From positions 3,596,001 to 3,660,000 of the forward strand of contig NZ_LS999521.1 of NCBI RefSeq assembly GCF_900520355.1: a stretch of DNA of 64,000 bases. The letters run 5' to 3'. The notes beneath the pieces are model-generated. The model was not told the DNA's origin, made no database searches, and was given only the letters and a program-made list of their open reading frames with translations. The DNA is from Acinetobacter calcoaceticus. Its GTDB lineage: Bacteria > Pseudomonadota > Gammaproteobacteria > Pseudomonadales > Moraxellaceae. Within the stretch, counting starts at the first letter, position 1; the number at the start of each line of letters is the position of its first letter. Below, piece after piece: positions 19,003 through 30,550 of the stretch. The translations under genes and the position numbers were made by a program.

Positions 19003-19488
19003 ATGGCTATTTTAAGAAGACTTCAGAACAATCCTACGATTTCAAAATTTCTATTTAATCACTACCCTCCTTATCGAGGAGCAGGGATTTATATTGAAAT
19101 CATGAATTTAGAACTTTGTCATGTACGAGTAAAAATGCCTCTGACTTGGAAAAACCAAAATTTGGTTGGAACGCATTTCGGGGGCAGTATTTATTCAATG
19201 GTTGATCCATTTTATATGATGATTCTGCTGCATCATCTCGGATCAAAATATATTGTTTGGGATAAAGCTGCTGAAATTAATTTTCTTTCCCCTGGTCGAA
19301 GCACTGTGCATGCAGATATTCGAGTCGACTTGGCTGAAATTGAGCAAATTCGTGAACTTGCCGACAACTACGAACCTGTTTTAAGAACTTATCATTTAAA
19401 CATTTTTGATGAATCTGGGGTAAGAATTGCTGAAGTTAAAAAAACGCTTTATATCAGACGTAAAAAAGCAAAACCTTTCCCCCAATAA
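19003..19488 (+). CDS. DUF4442 hotdog-fold protein (thioesterase-like)
   Basis: 161 residues from the ATG at 19003; an in-frame TTG at 18994 is less likely, and neither has a clear ribosome site. Hotdog features: a hydrophobic helix around VGTHFGGSIYSMVDPFYMMIL and beta strands VWDKAAEINFLSPGRSTVHADIRV. These match the DUF4442 group of the thioesterase superfamily, whose substrates are unknown. Divergent from an alpha/beta hydrolase, so the two may share a control region. Confidence 0.78.
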   Translation: MAILRRLQNNPTISKFLFNHYPPYRGAGIYIEIMNLELCHVRVKMPLTWKNQNLVGTHFGGSIYSMVDPFYMMILLHHLGSKYIVWDKAAEINFLSPGRSTVHADIRVDLAEIEQIRELADNYEPVLRTYHLNIFDESGVRIAEVKKTLYIRRKKAKPFPQ

Positions 19489-19515
19489 AAATAAGCGCTA
19501 AAAAGCGCTTATTTT
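19489..19515. terminator. Bidirectional terminator
   Basis: AAATAAGCGC-TAAAAA-GCGCTTATTTTT (19489-19515). It serves the DUF4442 gene and the convergent glycine-zipper gene. Confidence 0.85.
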
Positions 19516-19533
19516 TATTCAATCGATACGGTG

Positions 19534-19890
19534 TTATCTTTTTTCTTCAATTGCTGCACCAGCACCACCGCCAATCGCACCGCCAATTGCAGCACCAGAG
19601 TCACCACCCAATATTGCTTTACCTACCACAGAGCCGATCCCAGCTCCAATCGCGCTCTTAGTCGTGGTTTGCTTACTACCGCCTTGGGTATTTGAACCAA
19701 CACCAGCACCTACTGCTGCACCTAAGCCTGCTCCAACACCACCACCTACATGGTTACCCAAGCCGCCACCTAATGCCCCACCCGCTGCTGCTGCACCAAT
19801 ACGCTGGTCAGATGGACTCATATTTTGACAACCCGTAAACATAAGTGTAGACAACATTAAAGCAGAAACTAATCCAATTGTTTTTTTCAT
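19534..19890 (-). CDS. Glycine-zipper lipoprotein, copy 1
   Basis: 118 residues from the ATG at 19890, which begins a good lipoprotein signal (MKKTIGLVSALMLSTLMFTGC). After the acylated Cys come QNMSPSDQRIG and long runs of Gly/Ala repeats: GGALGGGLGNHVGGGVGAGLGAAVGAGVG, then GAGIGSVVGKAILGGDSGAAIGGAIGGGAGAA. These are glycine-zipper membrane segments as in SlyB/YMGG-type proteins. It ends EEKR. Likely an outer-membrane lipoprotein tied to envelope integrity. A close paralogue is next to it. Confidence 0.82.
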   Translation of the reverse strand: MKKTIGLVSALMLSTLMFTGCQNMSPSDQRIGAAAAGGALGGGLGNHVGGGVGAGLGAAVGAGVGSNTQGGSKQTTTKSAIGAGIGSVVGKAILGGDSGAAIGGAIGGGAGAAIEEKR

Positions 19891-20043
19891 GACCATACTC
19901 ACTATTATCTGTTCTAATAAAAAGAATAATCCTCTTTTATGAGGAATTTGGTCAGATTGTGTTATTCATCTGTCCTAATCGATTGATATTTTGTAAAGCT
20001 CTTCTATTTATGATGATCAAGAAAATTTTTAATTATAAAAAAT

Positions 20044-20077
20044 AAAAAAAGAAGCCTCTAATAAGATAAAGACTTCT
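20044..20077 (-). terminator. Terminator of glycine-zipper copy 2
   Basis: On the minus strand AGAAGTCTTTA (from 20076) pairs with the segment at 20061-20050 using two G-U pairs, about 11 bp, followed by T7. It shows that the two glycine-zipper genes are separately terminated. Confidence 0.65.
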
Positions 20078-20104
20078 AAGTTTTAAACATTATTAAGGGT
20101 ACTT

Positions 20105-20470
20105 TTAGTACTTCCCTTTCTTCTCTTCATAAGCTGCGCCTGCACTACCACCAAGTGCTCCACCTGTAGCAGCACCAGTGTCGCCACCAATGATTGCTCC
20201 ACCTAATACCGCACCGACACCAGCGCCAATTGCACTATTACGGACGGTTTTACTACTAGATCCTTTTGCATTAGCCGCAACACCTGCACCAAGTGCCGCT
20301 CCTAAACCTGCACCAATATTACCGCCTACATGTTTCCCTACTGCACCACCTGCACCGCCACCGATCGCAGCTGAACCAATACGTTTACTTTCTGGGCTTG
20401 CATTCTGGCAACCAACAAACAAAGTTGTTGACATGAGGCCAACACTAACAATCATCATCATTTTTTTCAT
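20105..20470 (-). CDS. Glycine-zipper lipoprotein, copy 2
   Basis: 121 residues from the ATG at 20470, with GGAG 8 bases upstream; upstream in-frame ATGs are rejected. Signal MKKMMMIVSVGLMSTTLFVGC, then QNASPESKRIGSAAIGGGAGG and glycine-zipper repeats parallel to copy 1 (GKHVGGNIGAGLGAALGAGV, GAVLGGAIIGGDTGAATGGALGG), ending YEEKKGKY. It is colinear with copy 1, so the pair arose by tandem duplication. Likely outer-membrane lipoprotein. Confidence 0.82.
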   Translation of the reverse strand: MKKMMMIVSVGLMSTTLFVGCQNASPESKRIGSAAIGGGAGGAVGKHVGGNIGAGLGAALGAGVAANAKGSSSKTVRNSAIGAGVGAVLGGAIIGGDTGAATGGALGGSAGAAYEEKKGKY

Positions 20471-20597
20471 TAGATTTACTCCAGTCTTCATAAACATGTA
20501 GCCTAATATGTTTTTGTGAAGGGTTTATCCCGCTTAAGTAATGAAATAATGGCTCTTTAATATATTTATGTAATTACCACTTTTAATTGTTATAAAT

Positions 20598-20625
20598 AAA
20601 AAAGGCACCCTGAGGTGCCTTTTTT
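20598..20625 (-). terminator. Terminator of the rplKAJL-rpoBC operon
   Basis: GGCACC-CTGA-GGTGCC (20604-20619) with T6 after it on the minus strand (complement of 20598-20603). It begins 16 bases past the rpoC stop. Confidence 0.92.
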
Positions 20626-20640
20626 AGTGCCAATCTAAAC

Positions 20641-23600
20641 TTAGAACTGTTCTGAGTTTAATGCTTGGCTGAATGCTTGGTCTACTTCGCTGAAGTCATT
20701 GTGAAGCTCATGTTCAGCAGCTTCTGCTTCTTGACGACGACGTTCTAGGTGGTATGCAAGACCAGTACCAGCTGGAATCAAGCGACCCACTACAACGTTT
20801 TCTTTCAAGCCACGTAAATCATCTTCTTTACCTGTTACAGCCGCTTCAGTTAACACACGAGTTGTTTCCTGGAACGATGCAGCAGAGATGAACGAGTCAG
20901 TAGAAAGCGATGCTTTAGTAATACCCATCAATAGACGTTCGAACTTCGCAGGGAACTTGTTCTGAGCCAAGACAGCTTGGTTCTCTTGAACAACACGGAT
21001 GTAATCCACTTGCTCACCTTTGATGAAGCTAGTATCGCCGCCATCAGTGATATCAACTTTACGCAACATTTGACGTACGATAACTTCAATATGTTTGTCG
21101 TTGATTTTTACACCTTGGAGACGGTATACGTCTTGAACTTCGTTCACGATGTAGTTCGTTAATGCAACTTCACCTTTCAAACGTAAGATGTCATGCGGGT
21201 TTTGTGGACCATCAGAAACAGTTTCACCACGGTTCACATGCTCGCCTTCGAACACGTTGATTTGACGCCATTTTGGAATCAATTCTTCGTAGATCTCAGA
21301 ACCATCATCAGGGCTAATTACCAGACGGTTTTTACCCTTAGTCTCTTTACCGAAGCTTACAACACCTGAAACTTCAGCAAGAATTGCATGTTCTTTCGGT
21401 TTACGTGCTTCGAATAAGTCAGCTACACGCGGAAGACCACCGGTAATATCACGAGTACGTGATGTTTCTTGTGGTACACGACCAATAACGTCACCCACAC
21501 CAATCGTTTCGCCATCGCGAACAGTTACGATTGTGTTTTGTGGCAAGAAGTAGAACTGTTCGCCGCCATCTGTTGTATCCAACACGATTGCAGGACGTAA
21601 ATCTTTACCAGAAGCAGGACGAGCCGTTACAGGTAAGATTTCAACGGTAGTCATACCAGTTGCATCATCAGTTTTTGATGTTGCAGTTACACCATCAGCG
21701 ATTTGACTGAAACGTGCTTTACCAGCAACTTCTGTAACGAGTGGATGTGTATGCGGATCCCAAGTCGCCACAATACCGCCAGCTTCTACAGATTCACCAT
21801 CTTTCAACAAGATGCTTGCACCGTAAGGAAGTTTATAGCGTTCGCGTTCACGACCTAAATCATCGGCAATACCAATTTCACCTGAACGAGAAACTGAAAC
21901 CAAGTGACCTTTTGCATGTTGTACAGTTTTCACGTTATGGAAACGTACAGTACCTTTGTTACGTACTTGAACACTGTTTGCAGCAGAAGTTCGGCTCGCA
22001 GCACCACCAACGTGGAACGTACGCATCGTTAACTGTGTACCTGGTTCACCAATAGACTGTGCTGCCATTACACCTACTGATTCACCTGGGTTAACCAAGT
22101 GACCACGTGCAAGGTCACGGCCATAACATCTAGCACATACACCAAAGGCAGATTCACAAGCAATTACTGAACGTACTTTGACTTCATCCACACCAGCTTC
22201 TTCAAGATGAGCTGCGATTTTTTCGTCAATTAAAGTACCACGAGGTAATACAACTTCATCATCAGACGCACGACGAACATCTTCAGCCGTTACACGACCT
22301 AATACACGGTCACGTAATGGTTCGATTACATCGCCACCTTGAATGAATGGAGTCATTACCAAACCACCCGCTGTACCACAGTCAGGTTCGGTAATTACCA
22401 AATCTTGCGCTACGTCTACAAGACGACGTGTCAAGTAACCAGAGTTCGCAGTTTTTAATGCTGTATCGGCCAAACCTTTACGCGCACCGTGTGTTGAAAT
22501 GAAGTACTGAAGTACTGTCAAACCTTCACGGAAGTTCGCTTTAATTGGCGTTTCGATAATCGAACCGTCTGGTTTTGCCATCAAGCCACGCATACCAGCA
22601 AGCTGACGAATCTGTGCCGCACTACCACGGGCACCAGAGTCAGACATCATATAGATGCTGTTGAATGATTTTTGCTTCTCGTCTTCACCTTGTTTGTTTT
22701 TCACAACGGTATAAGACAAGTTATCCATCATTGCTTTAGCAACTTGGTCGTTTGTACGCGCCCAGATATCGACAACTTTATTATAACGCTCACCAGCAGT
22801 TACGAAACCTTGTTCGAACTGTTGTTCGATTTCACGAACTTCTGTTTCTGCTTTGTCAATAATTGAGTATTTAGTAGGTGGAATTAACATATCTTCCATA
22901 CCTACAGATACACCTGAGCGAGTCGCTTGACGGAAGCCCAAGTACATTAACTGGTCAGCAAAGATAACTGTATCTTTCAAACCAAGTTTACGGTAGCAAG
23001 AGTTGATTAACTTCGAGATATTCTTTTTAGTCATCTCAAGGTTGATCATGTCAAAGCTTAAGCCTTGTGGAACAACTTCCCAAAGCAGACAGCGACCTGG
23101 TGTTGTTTCAACAATAATAGTTCCGTGTTCACGTTCACCATCTTCATTGATAACAGTTTGATGTACACGTACTTTAACACGAGCATGAATCGCAACTTGA
23201 CCAGTTGCAAGTGCACGGTTTACTTCGTGAGTATCAGCAAACACCATGCCTTCGCCTTTAGCATTTACTGCATCACGTGTGATGTAGTAAAGACCCAAGA
23301 CAACGTCCTGAGAAGGAACGATAATCGGCTCACCATTTGCAGGTGACAAGATGTTGTTTGTTGACATCATCAATGCACGAGCTTCTAACTGTGCTTCAAG
23401 TGTCAATGGAACGTGTACCGCCATTTGGTCACCGTCGAAGTCGGCGTTAAACGCAGCACAAACGAGTGGGTGAAGACGGATTGCCTTACCTTCAATAAGA
23501 ATAGGTTCAAATGCTTGAAGACCTAAACGGTGAAGTGTTGGCGCACGGTTCAACATTACTGGATGTTGACGAATTACAGAAGCAAGAACGTCCCAAACCT

Positions 23601-24834
23601 CTGGAGTCTCACGCTCAACCATTTTCTTCGCAGCTTTAATGGTTGTTGCCTGACCTGAAGCTTGTAGTTTAGCGAAAATGAATGGCTTGAATAATTCAAG
23701 TGCCATTTTCTTCGGAAGACCACATTGGTGAAGGCGTAAAGTAGGACCTACAGTAATTACCGAACGACCAGAATAGTCAACACGCTTACCAAGTAAGTTC
23801 TGACGGAAACGACCTTGTTTACCTTTGATCATATCTGCCAAAGATTTTAATGGGCGTTTGTTAGAACCAGTAATTGCACGACCACGACGACCGTTATCAA
23901 GCAATGCATCTACAGACTCTTGTAACATACGTTTTTCGTTACGTACGATGATGTCTGGTGCAGCAAGATCAAGAAGACGCTTCAAACGGTTGTTACGGTT
24001 AATGACACGACGATATAAATCGTTCAAGTCAGAAGTCGCGAAACGACCACCTTCCAGTGGAACTAATGGACGTAAATCTGGTGGAAGTACAGGAAGTACA
24101 TTCATCACCATCCATTCTGGCTTGTTGTTTGAATCGTTGAATGCTTCCATCAATTTCAAGCGTTTAGACGCTTTTTTCAACTTCGTTTCAGAAGTTGTTT
24201 GAGGAATTTCTTCACGTAAACGTGCGATTTCAGCTTCAAGATCGATATCTTTTAATAAATCCTGAATCGCTTCTGCACCCATTTTCGCAGTGAATTCATC
24301 ACCGTGCTCTTCAAGTGCATTAAAGTATTCTTCGTCTGTTAAAAGTTGATACTTTTCAAACGGAGTCATACCTGGGTCAGTTACAACGTATGATTCGAAA
24401 TACAATACACGTTCGATATCACGAAGCGTCATATCAAGTAATAAACCGATACGAGATGGTAACGATTTTAAGAACCAGATATGTGCAACTGGAGAAGCGA
24501 GTTCAATGTGACCCATACGTTCACGACGAACTTTCGCTGTAGTTACTTCAACGCCACATTTTTCACAAATGACGCCTTTATATTTCATACGCTTGTATTT
24601 ACCACACAAGCATTCGTAATCTTTTACTGGACCAAAAATTTTGGCACAGAACAAACCGTCACGTTCTGGTTTAAAAGTACGGTAGTTAATTGTCTCAGGT
24701 TTTTTAACTTCACCATGAGACCATGACTTAATCATTTCTGGTGACGCAAGACCAATACGGATACGGTCAAACTCAATTGGTGCATGACCATCTGAGTCCG
24801 TTTTCTTACGCATGATATCGAGCAAGTCTTTCAA
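20641..24834 (-). CDS. rpoC: DNA-directed RNA polymerase subunit beta'
   Basis: 1397 residues from a TTG at 24834, which has GGAG 8 bases upstream; this gives the family start (L/M)KDLLDIM. The open frame runs 9 codons further to another TTG without support. Zinc-binding N terminus ([23 protein letters not shown]), the Mg-binding catalytic loop NADFDGD, the bridge and trigger helices and the second Cys cluster [20 protein letters not shown] are all present. Catalytic subunit of RNA polymerase. Last gene of the operon, about 90 bases after rpoB. Confidence 0.97.
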   Translation of the reverse strand: MKDLLDIMRKKTDSDGHAPIEFDRIRIGLASPEMIKSWSHGEVKKPETINYRTFKPERDGLFCAKIFGPVKDYECLCGKYKRMKYKGVICEKCGVEVTTAKVRRERMGHIELASPVAHIWFLKSLPSRIGLLLDMTLRDIERVLYFESYVVTDPGMTPFEKYQLLTDEEYFNALEEHGDEFTAKMGAEAIQDLLKDIDLEAEIARLREEIPQTTSETKLKKASKRLKLMEAFNDSNNKPEWMVMNVLPVLPPDLRPLVPLEGGRFATSDLNDLYRRVINRNNRLKRLLDLAAPDIIVRNEKRMLQESVDALLDNGRRGRAITGSNKRPLKSLADMIKGKQGRFRQNLLGKRVDYSGRSVITVGPTLRLHQCGLPKKMALELFKPFIFAKLQASGQATTIKAAKKMVERETPEVWDVLASVIRQHPVMLNRAPTLHRLGLQAFEPILIEGKAIRLHPLVCAAFNADFDGDQMAVHVPLTLEAQLEARALMMSTNNILSPANGEPIIVPSQDVVLGLYYITRDAVNAKGEGMVFADTHEVNRALATGQVAIHARVKVRVHQTVINEDGEREHGTIIVETTPGRCLLWEVVPQGLSFDMINLEMTKKNISKLINSCYRKLGLKDTVIFADQLMYLGFRQATRSGVSVGMEDMLIPPTKYSIIDKAETEVREIEQQFEQGFVTAGERYNKVVDIWARTNDQVAKAMMDNLSYTVVKNKQGEDEKQKSFNSIYMMSDSGARGSAAQIRQLAGMRGLMAKPDGSIIETPIKANFREGLTVLQYFISTHGARKGLADTALKTANSGYLTRRLVDVAQDLVITEPDCGTAGGLVMTPFIQGGDVIEPLRDRVLGRVTAEDVRRASDDEVVLPRGTLIDEKIAAHLEEAGVDEVKVRSVIACESAFGVCARCYGRDLARGHLVNPGESVGVMAAQSIGEPGTQLTMRTFHVGGAASRTSAANSVQVRNKGTVRFHNVKTVQHAKGHLVSVSRSGEIGIADDLGRERERYKLPYGASILLKDGESVEAGGIVATWDPHTHPLVTEVAGKARFSQIADGVTATSKTDDATGMTTVEILPVTARPASGKDLRPAIVLDTTDGGEQFYFLPQNTIVTVRDGETIGVGDVIGRVPQETSRTRDITGGLPRVADLFEARKPKEHAILAEVSGVVSFGKETKGKNRLVISPDDGSEIYEELIPKWRQINVFEGEHVNRGETVSDGPQNPHDILRLKGEVALTNYIVNEVQDVYRLQGVKINDKHIEVIVRQMLRKVDITDGGDTSFIKGEQVDYIRVVQENQAVLAQNKFPAKFERLLMGITKASLSTDSFISAASFQETTRVLTEAAVTGKEDDLRGLKENVVVGRLIPAGTGLAYHLERRRQEAEAAEHELHNDFSEVDQAFSQALNSEQF

Positions 24835-24920
24835 TTTTTTTCTCCGTGTGTCGGGAAGCAACGCTTACCCGACTGGGTCACAAATATTGTTTTTTCCTAA
24901 AAAATCGTGAGTCTTACGAC

Positions 24921-27900
24921 TTAGTCACCATTTTTCAGTTCAATGTTGATACCTAAAGAACGGATCTCTTTGGTCAATACGTTGAACGATTCAGGCATAC
25001 CCGGATCCATATAATGGTTACCATCTACAATATTCTTATAGATGCGTGTACGACCTTCAACGTCATCCGACTTAACAGTTAACATCTCTTGAAGTGTATA
25101 TGCTGCGCCGTAAGCTTCGAGTGCCCAGACCTCCATCTCACCGAAACGCTGACCACCGAACTGTGCTTTACCACCGAGCGGTTGCTGTGTAACAAGTGAG
25201 TAAGAACCAGTTGAACGCGCATGCATTTTGTCATCAACCAAGTGGTTTAATTTGAGCATGTACATGTAACCTACAGTTACAGGACGATCAAACTGTTCAC
25301 CCGTACGACCATCAAACAATACTGTTTGACCAGTACGTGAAATGTCAGCTAATTCAAGTAAGTCTTTAATTTGGCTTTCTTCAGCACCATCAAATACAGG
25401 AGTAGCTAAAGGCACACCAGCACGTAAGTTGCCAGAAAGAGCTAAGACTTCAGCATCAGTTAAGCTGTCAAGATCTTCTTGCTCGCCGCCGACTTTGTTA
25501 TAAATCTTGTCTAAGAATTCGCGAAGTTCTAAAACTGTGCGCTGTTCTTTCAACATTTTTTCGATTTTATCACCAAGCCCTTTAGCCGCCATACCCAAGT
25601 GAGTCTCAAGAATCTGACCCACGTTCATACGAGATGGTACACCCAATGGGTTCAATACGATATCTACCGGTACACCGTTAGCATCGTGTGGCATGTCTTC
25701 AACAGGTAAAATGTTAGATACAACACCTTTGTTACCGTGACGACCAGCCATTTTATCACCAGGCTGAATGCGACGTTTAACTGCTAGGTAAACTTTAACA
25801 ACTTTTAGAACACCTGTTGTTAACTCATCACCAGTCGAAAGCTTACGTTTCTTCTCTGCAAACTTCTCATCAATTTCTGTGCTCTTCTCTTTCAAGAACA
25901 CTTGAATTTGAGATAAACGTTCAGCAATTGCTTCGTCTGTAGGTTGAATTTCAAGTAAGTCAACAAGCTCTAAACCAGATAGCATACTTTCAACGAGCTT
26001 ATCGCCACGTTTAGTCGAACCACCGCCGTTAGACTCTTGGCCATTAAGCAAACGAATTACACGCTCACGAGCTGCTTCTTCAAAGATCTTGTATTCTTCT
26101 TTCAAGTCTTTACGGTAAGCATCAAGCTGTGCTTTTTCAATTGCCATCGCACGGTCATCTTTCTCTAAGCCATCACGAGTGAAGACTTGAACATCGATAA
26201 CTGTACCTTTAGTACCAGATGGAACACGTAAAGATGAGTCTTTAACGTCAGCTGCTTTCTCACCAAAGATTGCACGAAGCAATTTTTCTTCTGGGGTTAA
26301 CTGAGTTTCACCTTTAGGCGTTACTTTACCAACAAGGATGTCACCAGCAGTAACTTCCGCACCGATATAAACGATACCCGATTCATCAAGTTTAGAAAGT
26401 GCAGCTTCACCTACGTTAGGAATATCGGCAGTAATTTCTTCCGCACCTAACTTAGTATCACGCGCTACACATGATAATTCTTGAATATGAATAGAAGTTA
26501 AACGGTCTTCTTGAAGTACGCGCTCAGATAACAAGATCGAGTCTTCATAGTTGTAACCATTCCACGTCATGAACGCTACACGCATGTTTTGACCAAGCGC
26601 AAGCTCACCCATATCCGTTGACGGACCATCTGCCAAAATGTCACCGCGAGCAACTTTGTCGCCCAGATTCACGATAATATTTTGGTTGATACAAGTGTTT
26701 TGGTTAGAACGTGTATATTTAATGAGGTTGTAAATATCTACACCAGCCTCACCTGCAATCATTTCATCTTCGTTTACACGAATAACGATACGAGAAGCAT
26801 CTACATATTCAATTGCACCACCACGGTTAGCGATCACACATACACCCGAGTCACGTGCAACGTTCGCTTCCATACCTGTACCTACAAGCGGTTTATCCGC
26901 ACGTAGAGTAGGAACCGCCTGACGTTGCATGTTTGAACCCATCAATGCACGGTTCGCATCATCGTGTTCAAGGAATGGAATAAGCGATGCAGCTACAGAT
27001 ACAACCTGCTGTGCAGATACATCCATATGCGTCACTTTTTCAGGTGGCATACGTACAAAGTCACCTTGGTGACGAACAGAAACAAAATCTTCTGTTAAGT
27101 TACCATCTTTATCTATCGCAGAATCGGCCTGTGCAATAACAGTACCTACTTCTTCAATAGCAGAAAGGTATTCAACAGCATCAGTTACTCGGCCATCTAC
27201 CACTTTACGGTAAGGTGTTTCCAAGAAGCCAAAGTCATTTGCTTTTGCATATACAGAAAGCGAGTTGATCAAACCAATGTTTGGACCTTCCGGCGTTTCA
27301 ATTGGACATACACGACCATAGTGAGTTTGATGTACGTCACGTACTTCAAAGCCCGCACGTTCACGCGTTAAACCACCAGGCCCAAGCGCTGAAACACGAC
27401 GTTTATGTGTAATCTCAGATAATGGGTTGTTTTGATCCATAAACTGAGACAATTGGCTTGAACCAAAGAATTCTTTGATTGCAGCTGCAACTGGTTTTGC
27501 GTTAATGAGATCTTGCGGAGATAAATTATCTGTTTCTGCTTGGCTTAAACGTTCTTTAACAGCACGTTCAACACGAACTAAACCAACACGGAATTGGTTT
27601 TCAGTCATTTCACCAACAGAACGTACACGACGGTTACCCAAGTGATCGATATCATCGACTTCACCTTTACCGTTACGGATTTCAACTAATGTACGTAATA
27701 CATCGATGATATCTTCGTGCGATAAAATACCTTCTACTTCACGTGACTTCTGGTCAGTACCAACTTCGTATGGGCGACCCAAACGACGGTTAAACTTCAT
27801 ACGACCTACTGGAGATAAGTCATAACGTTCAGAAGAGAAGAATAAGTTATTAAATAAGTTTTCAGCAGCTTCTTTTGTTGGTGGCTCGCCTGGACGCATT

Positions 27901-29009
27901 ACTTTATAGATTTCAACTAATGCTTCTTCACGACCAGATGTTGTGTCAGCACGTAATGAGTCAGCAACGAATGAACCACGGTCAATATCGTTCGTAAACA
28001 AGATATTGAACTGTTTAACACCGCCTTCTGCAAGTTTCACCATAACTTCATGGCTTAACAATGTATTTGCAGCAATCACATCACCATTACGTAAAGTAAT
28101 ATCTTCGGCAGTGATACGCTCATACAGGTACTCATCAGGAACTGATAGCTTAGCTAAACCAGAAGCTTCCATTTGACGTACGTGACGCGCATTAATACGT
28201 TTACCTTGTTCAACAATGATTTTGCCGTCATTGTCTGCAATATCAAATTGTGCCATTTCGCCACGCAGACGATCTGGAACGAGGTCAATTTGATAACTAC
28301 CCATATCAAGATATACAGGTACTTTTTCATAGAACAAATTCAAGATTTGTTCATTGTTATAACCCAATGCACGCAACACAACAGTTGCTAATAATTTACG
28401 ACGACGGTCAATACGTACATAAACTAAATCTTTTGCATCAAATTCGAAATCTAACCATGAACCACGGTAAGGAATAATACGTGCAGAATAAAGTACTTTA
28501 CCACTTGAATGTGTTTTGCCTTTATCGTGATCAAAGAACACACCAGGTGAACGGTGTAATTGAGATACGATTACACGCTCAGTACCATTGATCACAAAGG
28601 TACCATTGTCTGTCATGAGTGGCATTTCACCCATGTAGACTTCTTGTTCACGTACGTCTTTAATAGATTTAGTTTCGCGATCTTTAATGATCAAACGAAT
28701 TTTTACGCGCATTGGTGCCGCATAAGTCGAACCACGTAAAATACATTCACGCACATCAAACTCAGGCTTACCAAGGCTATACTCAACAAATTCTAAAGCA
28801 GCATTGCCAGAATAACTTTCTATAGGGAAAACTGAACGAAATGCGGCTTGGAGACCGATATCTTCGCGGTTTTTTGGAGTTTTGCCACCTTGCAAGAACG
28901 TTCTATACGAATCGACCTGGATCGAAAGTAAGTACGGTGCTTCCATTACTTGGGGCAATTTACCAAAATTCTTACGGATCCGTTTCTTTTCGGTATATGA
29001 GTATGCCAT
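24921..29009 (-). CDS. rpoB: DNA-directed RNA polymerase subunit beta
   Basis: 1362 residues, the length known for Acinetobacter. Forms the catalytic core with RpoC. The rifampicin-binding cluster ([21 protein letters not shown]...SALGPGG) reads as wild type: the Asp, His and Ser usually mutated in resistant strains are unchanged. No truncation or insertion relative to the family. Preceded by a ~300-base spacer with an attenuator hairpin, as in the E. coli rplL-rpoB gap. Confidence 0.97.
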   Translation of the reverse strand: MAYSYTEKKRIRKNFGKLPQVMEAPYLLSIQVDSYRTFLQGGKTPKNREDIGLQAAFRSVFPIESYSGNAALEFVEYSLGKPEFDVRECILRGSTYAAPMRVKIRLIIKDRETKSIKDVREQEVYMGEMPLMTDNGTFVINGTERVIVSQLHRSPGVFFDHDKGKTHSSGKVLYSARIIPYRGSWLDFEFDAKDLVYVRIDRRRKLLATVVLRALGYNNEQILNLFYEKVPVYLDMGSYQIDLVPDRLRGEMAQFDIADNDGKIIVEQGKRINARHVRQMEASGLAKLSVPDEYLYERITAEDITLRNGDVIAANTLLSHEVMVKLAEGGVKQFNILFTNDIDRGSFVADSLRADTTSGREEALVEIYKVMRPGEPPTKEAAENLFNNLFFSSERYDLSPVGRMKFNRRLGRPYEVGTDQKSREVEGILSHEDIIDVLRTLVEIRNGKGEVDDIDHLGNRRVRSVGEMTENQFRVGLVRVERAVKERLSQAETDNLSPQDLINAKPVAAAIKEFFGSSQLSQFMDQNNPLSEITHKRRVSALGPGGLTRERAGFEVRDVHQTHYGRVCPIETPEGPNIGLINSLSVYAKANDFGFLETPYRKVVDGRVTDAVEYLSAIEEVGTVIAQADSAIDKDGNLTEDFVSVRHQGDFVRMPPEKVTHMDVSAQQVVSVAASLIPFLEHDDANRALMGSNMQRQAVPTLRADKPLVGTGMEANVARDSGVCVIANRGGAIEYVDASRIVIRVNEDEMIAGEAGVDIYNLIKYTRSNQNTCINQNIIVNLGDKVARGDILADGPSTDMGELALGQNMRVAFMTWNGYNYEDSILLSERVLQEDRLTSIHIQELSCVARDTKLGAEEITADIPNVGEAALSKLDESGIVYIGAEVTAGDILVGKVTPKGETQLTPEEKLLRAIFGEKAADVKDSSLRVPSGTKGTVIDVQVFTRDGLEKDDRAMAIEKAQLDAYRKDLKEEYKIFEEAARERVIRLLNGQESNGGGSTKRGDKLVESMLSGLELVDLLEIQPTDEAIAERLSQIQVFLKEKSTEIDEKFAEKKRKLSTGDELTTGVLKVVKVYLAVKRRIQPGDKMAGRHGNKGVVSNILPVEDMPHDANGVPVDIVLNPLGVPSRMNVGQILETHLGMAAKGLGDKIEKMLKEQRTVLELREFLDKIYNKVGGEQEDLDSLTDAEVLALSGNLRAGVPLATPVFDGAEESQIKDLLELADISRTGQTVLFDGRTGEQFDRPVTVGYMYMLKLNHLVDDKMHARSTGSYSLVTQQPLGGKAQFGGQRFGEMEVWALEAYGAAYTLQEMLTVKSDDVEGRTRIYKNIVDGNHYMDPGMPESFNVLTKEIRSLGINIELKNGD

Positions 29010-29244
29010 CTGGAGTCCTCGGAAAGTAAACCAAGCCCGCCTGCAGAACGGGCTCAGAAGGAATTACACAGGCCGATATGGCCACCACTGTTTACAAATG
29101 CTGCAATTTTTAGTGGTATTAAAACGCTTAACAATATTTTTTAAAAAGAAAAATATTGGTAAACATTTGAAATTACTCTAATTATTCCAAAAAACGACAA
29201 TTATTGTACAGAACAAACAAAAATCGAGCCGATTATTGTAACGC

Positions 29245-29276
29245 AAAAAGGCTGATGACCCAAGAGCCATCAGCCA
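29245..29276 (-). terminator. Attenuator/terminator between rplL and rpoB
   Basis: GGCTGATG (29250-29257) / CATCAGCC (29268-29275), followed on the minus strand by TTTTT. It lies in a 305-base gap, 40 bases past rplL and 235 before rpoB. The position equals that of the partial terminator which sets the L12:beta ratio in E. coli. Confidence 0.75.
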
Positions 29277-29282
29277 TTTTAT

Positions 29283-29306
29283 GGAGCCGATTTAAAAACC
29301 GACTCC
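29283..29306 (-). promoter_or_regulatory. Second hairpin in the rplL-rpoB gap
   Basis: On the minus strand GGAGTCG pairs with CGGCTCC (one G-U pair) around a 10-base loop, immediately before the attenuator stem. It could be an RNase III-type processing stem, by analogy with E. coli. Confidence 0.5.
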
Positions 29307-29314
29307 TTTTACAA

Positions 29315-29680
29315 TTACTTAAGTGTAACTGTAGCACCAGCTTCTTCAAGTTTCTTCTTAAGTTCTTCGCCTTCTTCTTTAGAAATGCCTTCTTTAAGAA
29401 CTTGTGGAGCACCTTCAACTAGGTCTTTAGCTTCTTTAAGACCAAGGCCTGTTGCTTCACGAACTGCTTTAATTACCGCTACTTTGTTAGCACCAAAAGA
29501 AGTCAACTCAACGTTGAATTCAGTTTGCTCTTCAGCAGCAGCAGCAGCAGGAGCAGCAGCTACAGCTACAGCAGCAGCAGATACGTTGAATTTTTCTTCA
29601 AAAGCAGAAATAAGTTCAACAAGTTCAAGAACAGTTTTTTCAGCAACTGCGTTTAGGATTTCTTCGTTTGTTAAAGCCAT
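29315..29680 (-). CDS. rplL: 50S ribosomal protein L7/L12
   Basis: 121 residues. Stalk protein that recruits translation factors. N-terminal dimerisation helices, an Ala-rich hinge ([20 protein letters not shown], about 34-53) and the globular C-terminal domain [28 protein letters not shown]. Good ribosome site GGAG before the ATG. Co-transcribed with rplJ, 48 bases away. Confidence 0.97.
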   Translation of the reverse strand: MALTNEEILNAVAEKTVLELVELISAFEEKFNVSAAAVAVAAAPAAAAAEEQTEFNVELTSFGANKVAVIKAVREATGLGLKEAKDLVEGAPQVLKEGISKEEGEELKKKLEEAGATVTLK

Positions 29681-29728
29681 GAGATTAACTCCAAATGGGT
29701 ATTGAATGGTGTGGAAGTAGATTTAAGC

Positions 29729-30235
29729 TTAAGCAGCTTCTGACTCGTTTTTCTCTTGAAGCGCTGTAAGTAAGCGGCCCAATTTCGAAATAGGAGCTTG
29801 AAGAACAGATGCGAGCATAGTAAGCGCTTTTTCTTGATTTGGAAGGTTTGCGATAACGCTAACTTCAGCACCTTGATAAAGTTTGCCGTCAAATGCAGCA
29901 GCTTTTAATTCAAATGCTTTGTTAGTTTTAGCAAATTCTTCAAACAAGCGTGCAGCTGCACCCATATCGTCTTCAGAAGTTGAGAATGCTAAGATTGTTG
30001 GGCCAACAAGGTTGTCATTCAAGATTGCAAATTGCGTATCTTGAAGAGCACGTTTAGCCAAAGTGTTACGCACAACGCGTGTAGCAACACCTAGTTTACG
30101 AGCTTCAACACGAAGAGCAGTTAATTGCTCAACAGTTAAACCTTGATAGTCAGCAACAACGGCAGCGAACGCTGTAGAAGCAGTTTGAGCCACTTCAGCA
30201 ACGATCTGTTTTTTGCTTTCAATAAGAAGAGCCAT
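29729..30235 (-). CDS. rplJ: 50S ribosomal protein L10
   Basis: 168 residues. Anchors the L7/L12 stalk to 23S rRNA and, in complex with L12, represses its own message. N-terminal RNA-binding domain (KKQIVAEVAQTASTAFAAVVADYQGLTVEQLTALR) and C-terminal stalk-binding helix are present. AGGAGG lies before the ATG at 30235. The structured leader upstream fits autogenous control. Confidence 0.97.
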   Translation of the reverse strand: MALLIESKKQIVAEVAQTASTAFAAVVADYQGLTVEQLTALRVEARKLGVATRVVRNTLAKRALQDTQFAILNDNLVGPTILAFSTSEDDMGAAARLFEEFAKTNKAFELKAAAFDGKLYQGAEVSVIANLPNQEKALTMLASVLQAPISKLGRLLTALQEKNESEAA

Positions 30236-30239
30236 TGTA

Positions 30240-30410
30240 AAACCTCCTAACGGTGATTTATGTACTCAAAAAAGTACACTCCCAATTCGCAAGTCAACAA
30301 GGATTTGACTTACACGCGGAGGAGGAATAAATCACACCACCGCGTCTACGCAGGCTGGGTTATTAAGAAGATATTCAAAAGAAGTCTCTTCGCCTGTGGT
30401 CTTTGACGCT
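30240..30410 (-). promoter_or_regulatory. L10 leader (autoregulatory RNA of rplJL)
   Basis: The 315-base gap upstream of rplJ contains the conserved L10-leader elements on the minus strand, notably the CTGCGTAGACGCGGTGGTG segment around 30333-30351, next to several inverted repeats (AAGTCAA ... TTGACTT near 30292-30314). L10-L12 binding here is known to regulate translation in many bacteria. Boundaries are approximate. Confidence 0.65.
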
Positions 30411-30550
30411 GATAAATTTACATTTATCAATTCAAAGTCCGCCTGATGAGTGAGGAAACAAAGCATTACTTTGAATGGGTGTAAAAAATCTATGATTCTT
30501 CACACCCTGCCCTCAATCAGGACTTTAAAATTCTTGACCAAGTTTTAAAC

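Noticed and set aside
20178..20501. 107-codon plus-strand frame rich in Pro and Ala
   Set aside because: It is the antisense reading of the Gly-rich lipoprotein gene; such repeats create open frames on the other strand.
27400..27480. Possible rifampicin-resistance mutation in rpoB
   Set aside because: The Asp, His and Ser positions usually altered are all wild type.
29530..29585. Run of GCAGCAGCAG-type repeats that looks like a microsatellite
   Set aside because: It encodes the Ala-rich hinge of ribosomal protein L7/L12, normal for the family.
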